From positions 46,048,401 to 46,112,400 of the forward strand of contig OX392527.1 in NCBI GenBank assembly GCA_947623455.1: DNA of 64,000 bases. The letters run 5' to 3'. The notes under the pieces were generated by a model, which saw nothing but the letters and a program-made list of their open reading frames with translations, ran no database searches and was not told the origin of the DNA. Origin of the DNA: Mimachlamys varia. Its lineage: Eukaryota; Mollusca; Bivalvia; Pectinida; Pectinidae. Numbering within the stretch: position 1 is the first letter of the stretch; every line of letters begins with the position of its first letter. The position numbers were made by a program, and so were the translations under genes. Shown piece by piece: positions 1 to 10,849 of the stretch.

Positions 1-249
1 ACAAACACAAGCATCACATTACAAACACAAGTATCACAAAACAAACACAAACATCACATTACAAACAAAAGTATCACAAAACAAACACAGCTATCATAAA
101 ACAACCACAACTTTCAAAACGAAACACAACTATCACAAAACAAACACAAGTATCACAGCACAAATACAACTATCAAAAAGCAAACACAACTATCACAACA
201 CAAACACAACTTACACAACACAAATACAACTAACACAACACAAAAACAT

Positions 250-858
250 CTATTAAATCTAACGCCGTTATAAAATAATGTGAAAAAGGCAATGCCTTAC
301 AAGAGCGTATCTTTTAGTAAATTGCTGATATTTACTGAGAAGTATATATTTCATGGTTCAGAAAGAGATAAAATATTAGACTTTAATATAAACACAAGAG
401 CCTAGGAACAAATGTTAACATTACAAAACGCAGTTGAATCACAAGACATAATCCCTATTGTAGTATGACATCTGTATTGGGTACGAACCCAAAAGTGTCA
501 AAAGTATGGATATTGGCGGGATAAAAGTATTGTGGAACAGACTCGCGTGGAAATAATGTTATCATTTGGTTTATTTTCAGGCTAATTGATCATTTGAATA
601 TTGTGTAGTTGATCATTTGTATTTTGTGTAAAAAAAGTGAGAAACAATTATTAACTATTAGTTGTAATGCACAAGCTAGGCAACAAACAGGGCGGTACAA
701 TTTTGACCTGCTCTTATTTCCTTCCAATATTTTATTTCCAGTTTCTCTCGTTTTTTGCAACACCGGCAACATCATAGCCTTCCAACGTCACTGTTATTGT
801 TATGCAATTGATTCGCCGTCCAGCTTTCAGACATATTGTATTTCAGCTTTCACAACAC
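250..858. repeat. Satellite spacer, copy 1 (long type)
   Basis: Non-tandem segment starting near ctaacgccgttat and ending near gtatttcagc. It has landmarks shared by all copies: agcctaggaacaaatgttaa, gggtacgaacccaaaagtg and ggcgggataaaagt. The long type also carries a roughly 150-bp 3' part with aatgcacaagctaggcaac. No coding signal is conserved among copies: short ORFs inside it break at different places in each copy. Confidence 0.9.
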
Positions 859-1397
859 ATTTCAACTCTGACAACACAAACACAACTATCACAACAAAAA
901 CACAACTTTTACAACATCAACACAACTCTCACAAGAGAAGAACATCTATCACAACACAAATACAACTATCACAACACAAACACAACTCTCACAACACAAA
1001 CTCACTCTTACAACACACACACAACTAACACAACACATACACAACTCTCATAACACAAACACAAATCTCACAACACAAACACAACTATCACAACACATAC
1101 ACAACTCTCAAAACACAAATACAACTCTCGAAACACATACGCTACTCTCACAACACATACACAACTCTCAAAACACAAATACAACTATCACAACACAAAC
1201 AAAACTATCAAAATATAAACACAAGTATGACAACACAAACACAACTATCATAAAACAACCACAACTTTCAAAAACACAGCTATCACAAAACAAACACAAG
1301 TATCACAGCACAAATACAGCTATCAAAAAGCAAACACAACTATCACAACACATATACAACTATCAAAACACAAATACAACTAACACAACACAAAAAC

Positions 1398-2000
1398 ATC
1401 TATTAAGTCTAACGCCGTTATCAAATAATGTGAACAAGGCAATGCCTTACAAGAGCTTAGCTTTTAGTAAATTTCTGATATTTACTGAAAACTATTTATT
1501 TCCTGGTTTAGAAAGAGATAAAATATTACACCATAATATAAACACAAGAGCCTAGGAACAAATGTTAACATTACAAAACGCAGTTGAATCACAAGACATA
1601 ATCCCTATTGTAGTATGACATCTGTATTGGGTACGAACCCAAAAGTGTCAAAAGTATAGATATTGGCGGGATAAAAGTCTTGTGAAACAGACTCCCTTGG
1701 AAATATTGTTATCATTTGGTTTATTTTCAGACTAATTGATCATTTGTATTTTGTTTAGTTGATCATTTGTATTTTGTGTAAAAAAAAGTGAGAAACAATT
1801 ATTAACGATTAGTTGTAATGCACAAGCTAGGCAACAAACAGGGTGGTACAATTTTGACCTGCTCTTTATTCCTTCCAATATTTTATTTCCAGTTTCTCTC
1901 GTTTTTTTTGCAACACCAGCAATATCATAGCCTTCCAACGTCACTGTTATTGTTATGCAATTGATTCGCCGTCCAGCTTTCAGACATATTGTATTTCAGC
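1398..2000. repeat. Satellite spacer, copy 2 (long type)
   Basis: Same segment as copy 1 with scattered substitutions and small indels, including a duplicated gttgatcatttgtatttt stretch near its centre. It is followed directly by 20-bp arrays. Confidence 0.9.
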
Positions 2001-2359
2001 TATCACAACACAAACACAACTCTCACAACACAAACACAACTATCACAACAAAAACACAACTATCACAATACATACACAACTCTCACAACACAAACAAAAC
2101 TATCACAACATATACACAACTCCCACAACACAAATACATCTATCACAACACAAACACAACTATCACAACACAAACACAACTATCACAACACAAACACAAC
2201 TCTCACAACACAAATACAACTTTCACAACACAACCATCACATCTCTCACAACAAAAAACTACTATCGCAACACAAATACAACTTGCACAATAGAAACACA
2301 AGTATCACAGCACACACACAACTATCACAACACAAACACAACTATCACAACACAAACAC

Positions 2360-2722
2360 ATCTATTAAGTCTAACGTTTAAATCTTAAGTAAATTTCTGA
2401 TATTTACTGGGAACTATTTATTTCCTGGTTCAGAAAGAGATAAAATACTAGACCTTAATATAAGCACAAGAGCCTAGGAACAAATGTTAACATTACAAAA
2501 CGCAGTTGAATCACAAGACATAATCCCTATTGAAGTATGACATCTGTATTTGGTACGAACCCAAAAGTGTCAAAAGTATGGATATTGGCGGGATAAAAGT
2601 CGTGTGGAACAGACTCGCGTTGAAATAATGTTATCAGATGGTTTATTCAGACTAACTGATCATTTGAATTTTGTGTAGTTGATAATTTGTATTTTGTGTA
2701 AAAAAGTGAGAAACAATTACTC
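2360..2722. repeat. Satellite spacer, copy 3 (short type)
   Basis: Shorter version. The 5' part is deleted after ctaacg (reads ctaacgtttaaatct) and the 3' part stops at gtgagaaacaatta, where minisatellite resumes. Confidence 0.9.
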
Positions 2723-3057
2723 TCACAACACAAGAACAGCTATCACAACACACACACAACTCTCACAACACATACATAACTTTACAACACATACAAAACT
2801 CTCAAAACACAAACACAACTATCATAACACAAACACAACTATCAAAACACAAACACAACTATCAAAACACAAACACAACTATCAAAACACAAACACAACT
2901 ATCATAACACAAACACAACTATCAAAACACAAACACAACTATCATAACACAAACACAACTATCAAAACACAAACACAACTATCACAACACAAACACAACT
3001 ATCATAACACAAACACAACTATCATAACACAAACACAACTATCACAACACAAACACT

Positions 3058-3462
3058 TTTATTGAGTCTAACGCCGTTATCAAATAATGTTAAAAAAGCA
3101 ATGCCTTAAAAGAGCGTAGCTTTAGTAAATTTCTGATATTGGCTGAGAACCATTCATGTACTGGTTCAGAAAGAAATAAAATATTACACCATAATATAAA
3201 CACAAGAGCCTAGGAACAAATGTTAACATTACAAAACGCAGTTGAATCACAAGACATAATCCCTATTGTAGTATAACATCTGTATTGGGTACGAACCCAA
3301 AAGTGTCAAAAGTATAGATATTGGCGGGATAAAAGTCTTGTGGAACAGACTCGCGTGGAAATAATGTTATCATTTGGTTTATTCAGACTAACTGATCATT
3401 TGTATTTTGTGTAGTTGATAATTTGTATTTGGTGAAAACGAGTGAGAAACAATTACTCTAAC
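3058..3462. repeat. Satellite spacer, copy 4 (short type)
   Basis: It has the full 5' part (ctaacgccgttat) but the short 3' end, so it is intermediate between the two types. The 34-bp array follows immediately. Confidence 0.9.
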
Positions 3463-4205
3463 AACACAAGAACAGCTATCACAACACAAATATCACAATA
3501 CACGGAGAGCTATCACAACACAAATATAACAACACACGGACAGCTATCACAACACAAATATAACAACACACGGACAGCTATCACAACACAAATATAACAA
3601 CACACGGACAGCTATCACAACACAAATATCACAACACACGGACAGCTATCACAACACAAATATCACAACACACGGACAGATATCACAACACAAATATCAA
3701 AACACACGGACAGCTATCACAACAAAAATATCACACACACGGACAGCTATCACAACACAAATATCACAACACACGGACAGCTATCACAACACAAATATCA
3801 CAACACACGGACGGCTATCAAAACACAAATATTACAACACACGGACAGCTATCACAACACAAATATCACAACACACGGACAGCTATCACAACACAAATAT
3901 CACAACACACGGACAGCAATCACAACACAAATATAACAACACACGGACAGCTATCACAACACAAATATCACAACACACGGACAGCTATCACAACACAAAT
4001 ATCACAACATACGGACAGCTATCACAACACAAGCACAACTATCACAATACAAATATCACAACACACGGACAGCTATCACAACACAAATGTAACAACACAC
4101 GGACAGCTATCACAACACAAATATCACAACACACGGACATCTATCAAAAAACAAATATCACAACACACGGACAGCTATCACAACACAAGCACAACTATCA
4201 CAACA
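3455..4205. repeat. 34-bp minisatellite array
   Basis: About 20 copies of a 34-bp unit made of acaacacaaatatcac followed by aacacacggacagctatc, with a few 2-4-bp length variants (for example aaatataac for aaatatcac). It looks like a derivative of the 20-bp unit that gained a cacggacagc module. It is the only place in the satellite where G recurs regularly on the + strand. Confidence 0.92.
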
Positions 4206-4524
4206 CAACTATCACAACACATACACAACTCTCAAAACACAAATACAAATATCACAACACAAACACAACTCTCACAACACAAACACAACTACACAACAGA
4301 AACACAATTATCACAACACATACATAACTCTCACAACACAAATACAACTCTCACAACACATACAAAACTCTCAAAACACAAATACAACTATCACAACACA
4401 AACAAAACTATCAAAAAACAAACACAAGTATGACAACACAAACACAACTATCATAAAACAACCACAATTTTCAAAAACAAACACAACTATCACAACACAA
4501 ATACAACTAATACAACACAAAAAC

Positions 4525-5150
4525 ATCAATTAAGTCTAACGCCGTTATCAAATAATGTGAAAAAGGCAATGCCTTACAAGAGCTTAGCTTTTAGTAAATT
4601 TCTGATATTTACTGAGAACTATTTATTTCCTGGTTCAGAAAGAGATAAAATATTAGACCTTAATATAAACACAAGAGCCTAGGAACAAATGTTAACATTA
4701 CAAAACGCAGTTGAGTCACAAGACATAATCCCTATTGTAGTATGACATCTGTATTGGGTACGAACCCAAAAGTGTCAAAAGTATGGATATTGGCGGGATA
4801 AAAGTCTTGTAAAAAACAGACTCGCGTTGAAATAATGTTATCATTTGGTTTATTTTCAGACTAATTGATCATTTGTATTTTGTTTAGTTGATCATTTGTA
4901 TTTTGTTTAGTTGATCATTTGTATTTTGTGTAAAAAAAGTGAGAAACAATTATTAACGATTAGTTGTAATGCACAAGCTAGGCAACAAACAGGATGGTAC
5001 AATTTTGACCTACTCTTTATTCCTTCCAATATTTTATTTCCAGATTCTCTCGTTTTTTGCAACATCGGCAATATCATAGCCTTCCAACGTCACTGTTATT
5101 ATTATGCAATTGATTTGCCGTCCAGCTTTCAGACATATCATATTTCAGTT
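4525..5150. repeat. Satellite spacer, copy 5 (long type)
   Basis: Long-type spacer with three successive gttgatcatttgtatttt blocks at about 4860-4930, one more than copy 2. This points to local slippage inside the spacer. Confidence 0.9.
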
Positions 5151-5844
5151 ATCACAACACAAATTCAACTCTGACAACACAAACACAACTATCACAATAA
5201 AAAACACAACTTTTACAACACAAAATCACTCTTACAACACAAACACAACTAACACAACACATACACAACTCTCATCACACAAACACAACTCTCACAACAC
5301 AAATACAACTCTCACAACACAAACACAACTACACAACTCAAACACAATTATCACAACACATACATAACACTCACAACACAAATACAACCATCACAACACA
5401 TACACAACTCTCCAAACACATACACTTCTCTTACAACACAAACAAAACTAACACAACACATACACAACTCTCACAACACAAACACCACTGACAACACAAA
5501 CACAACTATCACAACACAAACACAACTATCAAAACACATACACAAAACAAGTACAACTATCACAACACAAACACAACTATTACCACACATACACAACTTT
5601 CACAACACATACACAACTCTCACAGCACAAAAACAACTATCACAACACAAACACAATTTTCACAACACAAATATAACTATCACAACACAAATACAACTAT
5701 CACAACGCAAACACAACCATCACAACTCTCAAAACACGAAAAACTACTATCGCAACACAAATACAACTCCCACAATAGAAACACAAGTATCACAGCCCAA
5801 ACACAACTATCACAACACAAACACAACTATCACAACATAAACAC

Positions 5845-6207
5845 ATCTATTAAGTCTAACGTTTAAATCTTTAGTGAATTTCTGTTATTTACTGAGAACC
5901 ATTAATTTACTGGTTCAGAAAGAGATAAAATATTAGACCTTAATATAAACACAAGTGCCTAGGAACAAATGTTAACATTACAAAACGCAGTTGAGTCACA
6001 AGACATAATCCCTATTGAAATATGACATCTTTATTGGGTACGAACCCAAAAGTGTCAAAAGTATAGATATTGGCGGGATAAAAGTCGTGTGGAACAGACT
6101 CGCGTTGAAATAATGTTATCAGTTGGTTTATTCAGACTAACTGATCATTTGCATTTTGTGTAGTTGATAATTTGTATTTTGTGTAAAAAAGTGAGAAACA
6201 ATTACTC
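5845..6207. repeat. Satellite spacer, copy 6 (short type)
   Basis: Shares with copy 3 the same internal deletion after ctaacg and the same short 3' end, so copies 3 and 6 descend from one ancestor by higher-order duplication. Confidence 0.9.
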
Positions 6208-6850
6208 TCACAACACAAGAACAGCTATCACAACACAAACACAACTCTCACAACACAACTATCACAACACAATTATCATAACACAAACAACTCTCGCAAC
6301 ACAAACAAATATCACAACACAAACACAAGTATCACAACACAAACACAACTATTACAACACAAGAACAGCTATCACAACACAAATATCACAACACAAACAC
6401 AACTCTCACAACACAAACCCAACTATCACAACGCAAACACAACTATCACAACACAACTCTCACAGCTATCAAAACACAAACACTACTCTCACAACAAAAA
6501 TACAACTATCACAAAACAAACACAAGCATCACCACACAACTCTCACAACACAAACACTACTCTCACAACACAACTATCACAACACAAACACAACTCTCAC
6601 AACACATACACAAATATCACAACACAAACACAACTCTCACAACACAAGCACAACTAACACAACACAAACACAACTATCACAACACAAACACAACTCTCAC
6701 AACACAAACACAACTATCACAACACAAACACAACTATCACAACACAAACACAACTCTCACAACACAAACACCTCTATCACAAAACAAACGCAAATCTCGA
6801 CAACACACATACACACACAACTCTCACATCACAAACACAAGTATCACTAG

Positions 6851-7226
6851 TTAAAAATAAACAAAAAACCACAAGGAAATGATTTTATTCCGATTGGTTT
6901 ATTTAACTTGAAACTTTTCAACATAGAAGTCCCGTTTACAATAGAAGATAATTATCGAAAGACATCATACAGAAACATCAAAAAGCAACTCTAGATCTGG
7001 TTTGGCTCTCCATGTGGTTTGTGAGGAACTTACGACAAGGAAGATAACTCGTACAGGAAGCGAGATGATACCGGCGGGATACAGACTTGCGGAACAGGCT
7101 CACGTCAACTTATATTATCATTTGGTTAATTAAAGGAACCTATAATAAATAGCGTGTTTCATTCAGATGACACTGTGTTTCATCAGTAAATTACATTACT
7201 GCCGACTCTTAGTGGCATCATAGTGT
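6851..7226. other. Intergenic; decayed spacer fragment
   Basis: No gene seen. At about 7070-7130 the text ccggcgggatacagacttgcgg and the following bases resemble the 3' half of the satellite spacer, so a remnant extends beyond the array. Confidence 0.5.
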
Positions 7227-7230
7227 TTAA

Positions 7231-7580
7231 AGGCCCAATTTTTTAATTTCTGAAATTCTGAAAAAAATCCATTTGATTACCATGCAAAATAAGGCTAAAA
7301 CGAAGCAAAACCTGAGCGGTAACTAACAAGAAACTCTCGACAAAAAAATCCAAAGAATTGAAAATAATTCAGGTGGGGCCCACTTCAACAACAAGCCGAG
7401 GTTAAAAGACGGTTGAAACTGGACTTGTGTTCACAAAGACCGAGTTACAACTGCTGCTGTACCGGTAACCATGCACGTACGAATCCATATTGCTGATATC
7501 AGTTAATCGTAACTCGATCTATAAATATAAAAAATTATAAGGCTTGATTTTCGCTTCAGGTTTTTGCCGAAAGTTTACGT
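7231..7580. mobile_element. TTAA-flanked nonautonomous element, right end decayed
   Basis: Closely related over about 340 bp to the element at 22396-22773; both share aaacctgagcggtaactaac and ttcaggtggggcccacttc. The left end follows TTAA (7227-7230) and starts aggcccaat, as in the intact copy. The right terminal repeat is no longer recognisable. No transposase is encoded. Confidence 0.75.
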
Positions 7581-8621
7581 TTATCTAAAACTTGTAAACA
7601 AAAGCGATAACTGGCATTGTTTTTAACAAACAATGTAACAACTGTATCCAGGGCTCGAAATTGGCGGTACTGTACTGTGAAGGTATTTTCCGGAAATATC
7701 GTTTCAGTTTCCTTTCCGATTATTATATTTTCATCCACAGGAACATTTAAACGTAATTCGGATCGTTGTGTTCCATTTAGCAGACTATGTCCAAGCACAG
7801 GGGGAAAGTTCCGCTCAATGGTACAATCGCTAAATAGAGTAAATGTTCTCCCTCCGGGCATTTGTTCTGTTTACAGGGGTTGATGTTTTTCAAGGCCCTA
7901 TTAAAATACCACTTGTAACAAACTCAGATGATGGAACCTATAGCTCCTTAAGTATCGTCCGTAATGTCAGATCGTTTCATATAAACCATGGTTTCGAAAA
8001 ATACCTTTACCGGTTGCTTTTTTTCAAGTACACCCAAACCTTTTTCAAAGTTGAAAAGCAATTAAAACAGTTTTTAGCCTAGAACGGCAAATATTATATC
8101 TGTCTTTCAACTGTACGTTGCCCGTTCCATCGATTAACCTGCAAACAAAGTGATCAGTTTCAAGCATGGCTTTCTCTAGATATTTCAGCCTCTCTCATGC
8201 ATGGAATAACAGGTATTATATTTTGTTGGAGAACTTACTTGGCCTGCTGTCTCTTCAAACTTCTTCGACTAGTTCTTCAAATATCCGTTTCGAACTTCTC
8301 GGCTTTCAAAAATCGATCGTTTTTGTGCCGTACAAAAACGAATTTGGTCACGCAAGTGATACACGGTTAAATTTAATTAAGATATCAACAGAGACATTAC
8401 CTCTTGAAGCTAATGTCAAGCAAACTTACTTGTAAAGAGCAACACAGATTTTGTTTCGTTTTATATTTTTAATGTGCTTTTAAAAGACAAACTGATGTGT
8501 TGTTTCCCCGTCCCAAAGTATCTCTCTCTTTTGTTTGATATTTATTCAGTACCACGTGGACAGTATTTCAAGGTCTATAACATGGCAGCTTACGCTTACT
8601 TCCATGTTGGGAAAATAGGAA

Positions 8622-8652
<31 letters not shown>

Positions 8653-8760
8653 CCATTGGTCGTGTTAAAAAGATAGTATTTAAAAATTAAATAGGGGAGT
8701 TCAAGATTACTTGCTCTGCAGAATGCAATACATTCTGGTGGTAATGTGTGCCGTATTACA
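7581..8760. other. Intergenic; unassigned ORFs only
   Basis: A minus-strand ORF (7556-7861, 101 codons) and a plus-strand ORF (8166-8435, 89 codons) are open, but neither has a recognisable domain, and stop codons and missing splice context argue against them. A run of 16 G after a GT repeat lies at 8637-8652. Confidence 0.4.
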
Positions 8761-8784
8761 ATTAAATGTTAACCTTGGAAGTCA

Positions 8785-8905
8785 CAAGACAAAATATTGT
8801 ACAAAGTATGACATCTTTATTGGATACGAACCCAAAAGTGTCAAAAATACGGATTTTGACGGGATAAAAATCTTGTAAAACAGACTCGCAAGCAACTAAT
8901 GTTAT
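8785..8905. repeat. Dispersed, diverged copy of the satellite spacer
   Basis: Contains gaagtcacaagac, gatacgaacccaaaagtgtc and gacgggataaaaatcttgta, matching the centre of the 1-6.2 kb spacer with about one change in ten. It is not next to any minisatellite, so the spacer sequence also exists as a dispersed repeat. Confidence 0.75.
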
Positions 8906-10700
8906 AGTTTTGGTTTGTTATAATTTAATTTAATTAGTAAAGATGGAAAATACTTTTTTTATTATGAAGAAGATTTGTTGTGTAGTTTCTCTGAAGGAAA
9001 TCAATTTCGTTAAAAGTAAAATGCTGAAATAAACGCCATCACGACAACAATCACGCTACAATGATTTTGTACATGTTTTCCACCTCACTCATAGCCTCAT
9101 TGTCAAATAATTGCATACCGCCATTTCTCGCAGTTGTCTGGACGCTGTCTGCTCTCTTCTGTAAACGTTTTTCGTCTGTTCCCTTTGTTTTATTTGCATT
9201 CAAACAGCGGCAACTTCAAAACTTTCCAATATGGCTGCCCATTTTTGCAGACGACACTTCATCAGCAACGGACTTCTTAAAATTCGCGCATGCTCATCTA
9301 CATTGAAATAATATTCTGTCACATGATTGGTTATTTGGATGAGAACACGAGACCACGCCGCTTTGATTGACAAGAAATGTCCATTTCTAGGCGTGGCTAA
9401 CTGTTGAGTGAAAGATACTGATTAGCTACAACAGGCTGATGGTAACCGACACAGATTTAAATTTCACTGTTGATGACATCATGAGCGCTGAAATGAAATT
9501 CATCAAATTGTAAACACTCTGTCATATTATAAACACGTCAACCACATTCCAGAAGGCAGTCATAATCCAAACAAATACCGATTGAGACAAAATCAAAGAT
9601 TAATGAAAACCTTAAACTTGATCAAATGGTTTGATCTTGTGTGCAGGTCTGTAATGGTCACAAAATGGCAAATCATTGAACGCTAGTAAAGAAAAGGGAC
9701 GAAGGTTATTGATTTTTTTATTTTGTAATTTTGTTTTGAATTATCCTCTGATCATATAATTTCGAAATGAAGATCGATGCGGACTTGAAGTGAATATTTC
9801 AATCGTTAGAGACCCCCCCCCCCCTGTTTTTATTTCTGATCGCAAATTATTTACCTTTACATTACTTATTCGATATTCTTCCATGCTGAAGCTATCCGTA
9901 CAGTGCAATTTAAAACAACTACAACTCGATTAAAATATCCCACATATACTTTCAAAAACCCACCTACATCTATGCCGTTACAATAAACAAGAAATATAAA
10001 TATTCTTCAACCACACTACCGGATCCTGGAGGGGGAGTCTGAGGGGTAGCCCCCTCACTTTTTCGGAGAAGGCACGTGTAGAAATCAAGTCAGTGTGCAA
10101 TCTGTTCGGGATTATCGGGGTTTTACAATGTGGTCAGTACATGTATGTAGCGACCGGATGTGGAACTTGTATATTGATGTCGCAAAAGACAGTGGGTCAC
10201 TTTACAATAATTTTATTTGCGATTTCTCCAGGGAATCATTCATCATTCGATGGCCTTTTGCATGTAATAAAGATCCGTAATCATAATTCAATCCTATTTC
10301 TCAACGCAGAGTAATGTACATTACCAAAAACATCATATTATAGCAAATTATCCATACCGCACAGGGGTCGGAAACACTCCGTCAATACTAATTAGTTATA
10401 ACGGAGACAGTAGTCAGTGAATTATATCCCCTGTGAACATATTCGCAGTGTCTGATGCCTGTGCTAAATCGAGCTAGTTTTCGATCCATGATAATAGAAT
10501 TATTGTCAATTCCAGAAACCCGATACGGCCACATATAGGCATGTTATTGTCATTTCACAAACATCTTTTATTACCTAGGCGGGGTATTCTAATAACCATG
10601 GCAACCTATACCCCTATATAGACTACGTAGGGATGCTGATATACTGCTGCTAACACCTGTATACGTGTGACATTACTTAGCAGAGCTAGGTACGGAGACA
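8906..10700. other. Intergenic upstream of actin
   Basis: AT-rich with no convincing ORF or element. A poly-C run lies at about 9811-9823. A small G/C hairpin-like stretch (gagggggagtctgagggg then agccccctcac) lies near 10030-10060. Confidence 0.5.
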
Positions 10701-10740
10701 ACGGGTACCATCATCATACCAAGTACACCTATTTTATAAA
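10610..10740 (+). promoter_or_regulatory. Probable actin core promoter
   Basis: A TATAAA box lies at 10735-10740, about 110 bases before the actin ATG, leaving room for a start site near 10765 and an unspliced leader of about 85 nt. A CArG-like element, cctatataga, one base from the SRF consensus CC(A/T)6GG, lies near 10613-10622; SRF sites are usual in animal actin promoters. Assigned from sequence alone. Confidence 0.45.
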
Positions 10741-10849
10741 AGTTGGGTCCAAAAAAGCTTTCTACGATCACCCCATTTCTAAGAAGAAAGTGTTGTATAC
10801 GACTCTATAAGCCTAACCAGTAATACTGACAAGGGATAACAGACCAGAA

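Larger units (their letters stand above)
1..6850. repeat. Composite satellite with G-poor 20-bp minisatellite arrays
   Basis: Long arrays of a 20-bp unit close to acaacacaaacacaactatc, with variants in which ctatc becomes ctctc and acaca becomes ataca. The + strand is almost free of G in these arrays. They are interrupted by six related spacer copies and one array of a different 34-bp unit. Because 20 is not a multiple of 3 and the unit makes almost no stop codon, all three + frames stay open for hundreds of bases; the Thr/Gln/His/Asn-rich translations are artefacts and not genes. The left edge lies outside the window. The right edge is near 6848, where unique AT-rich sequence begins. Confidence 0.95.

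Noticed and set aside
609..6850. Thr/Gln/His/Asn-rich ORFs of 80-230 codons in the satellite
   Set aside because: They come from a stop-poor 20-bp repeat that is open in all frames; the same ORFs break differently in each copy, and there is no promoter or splice context.
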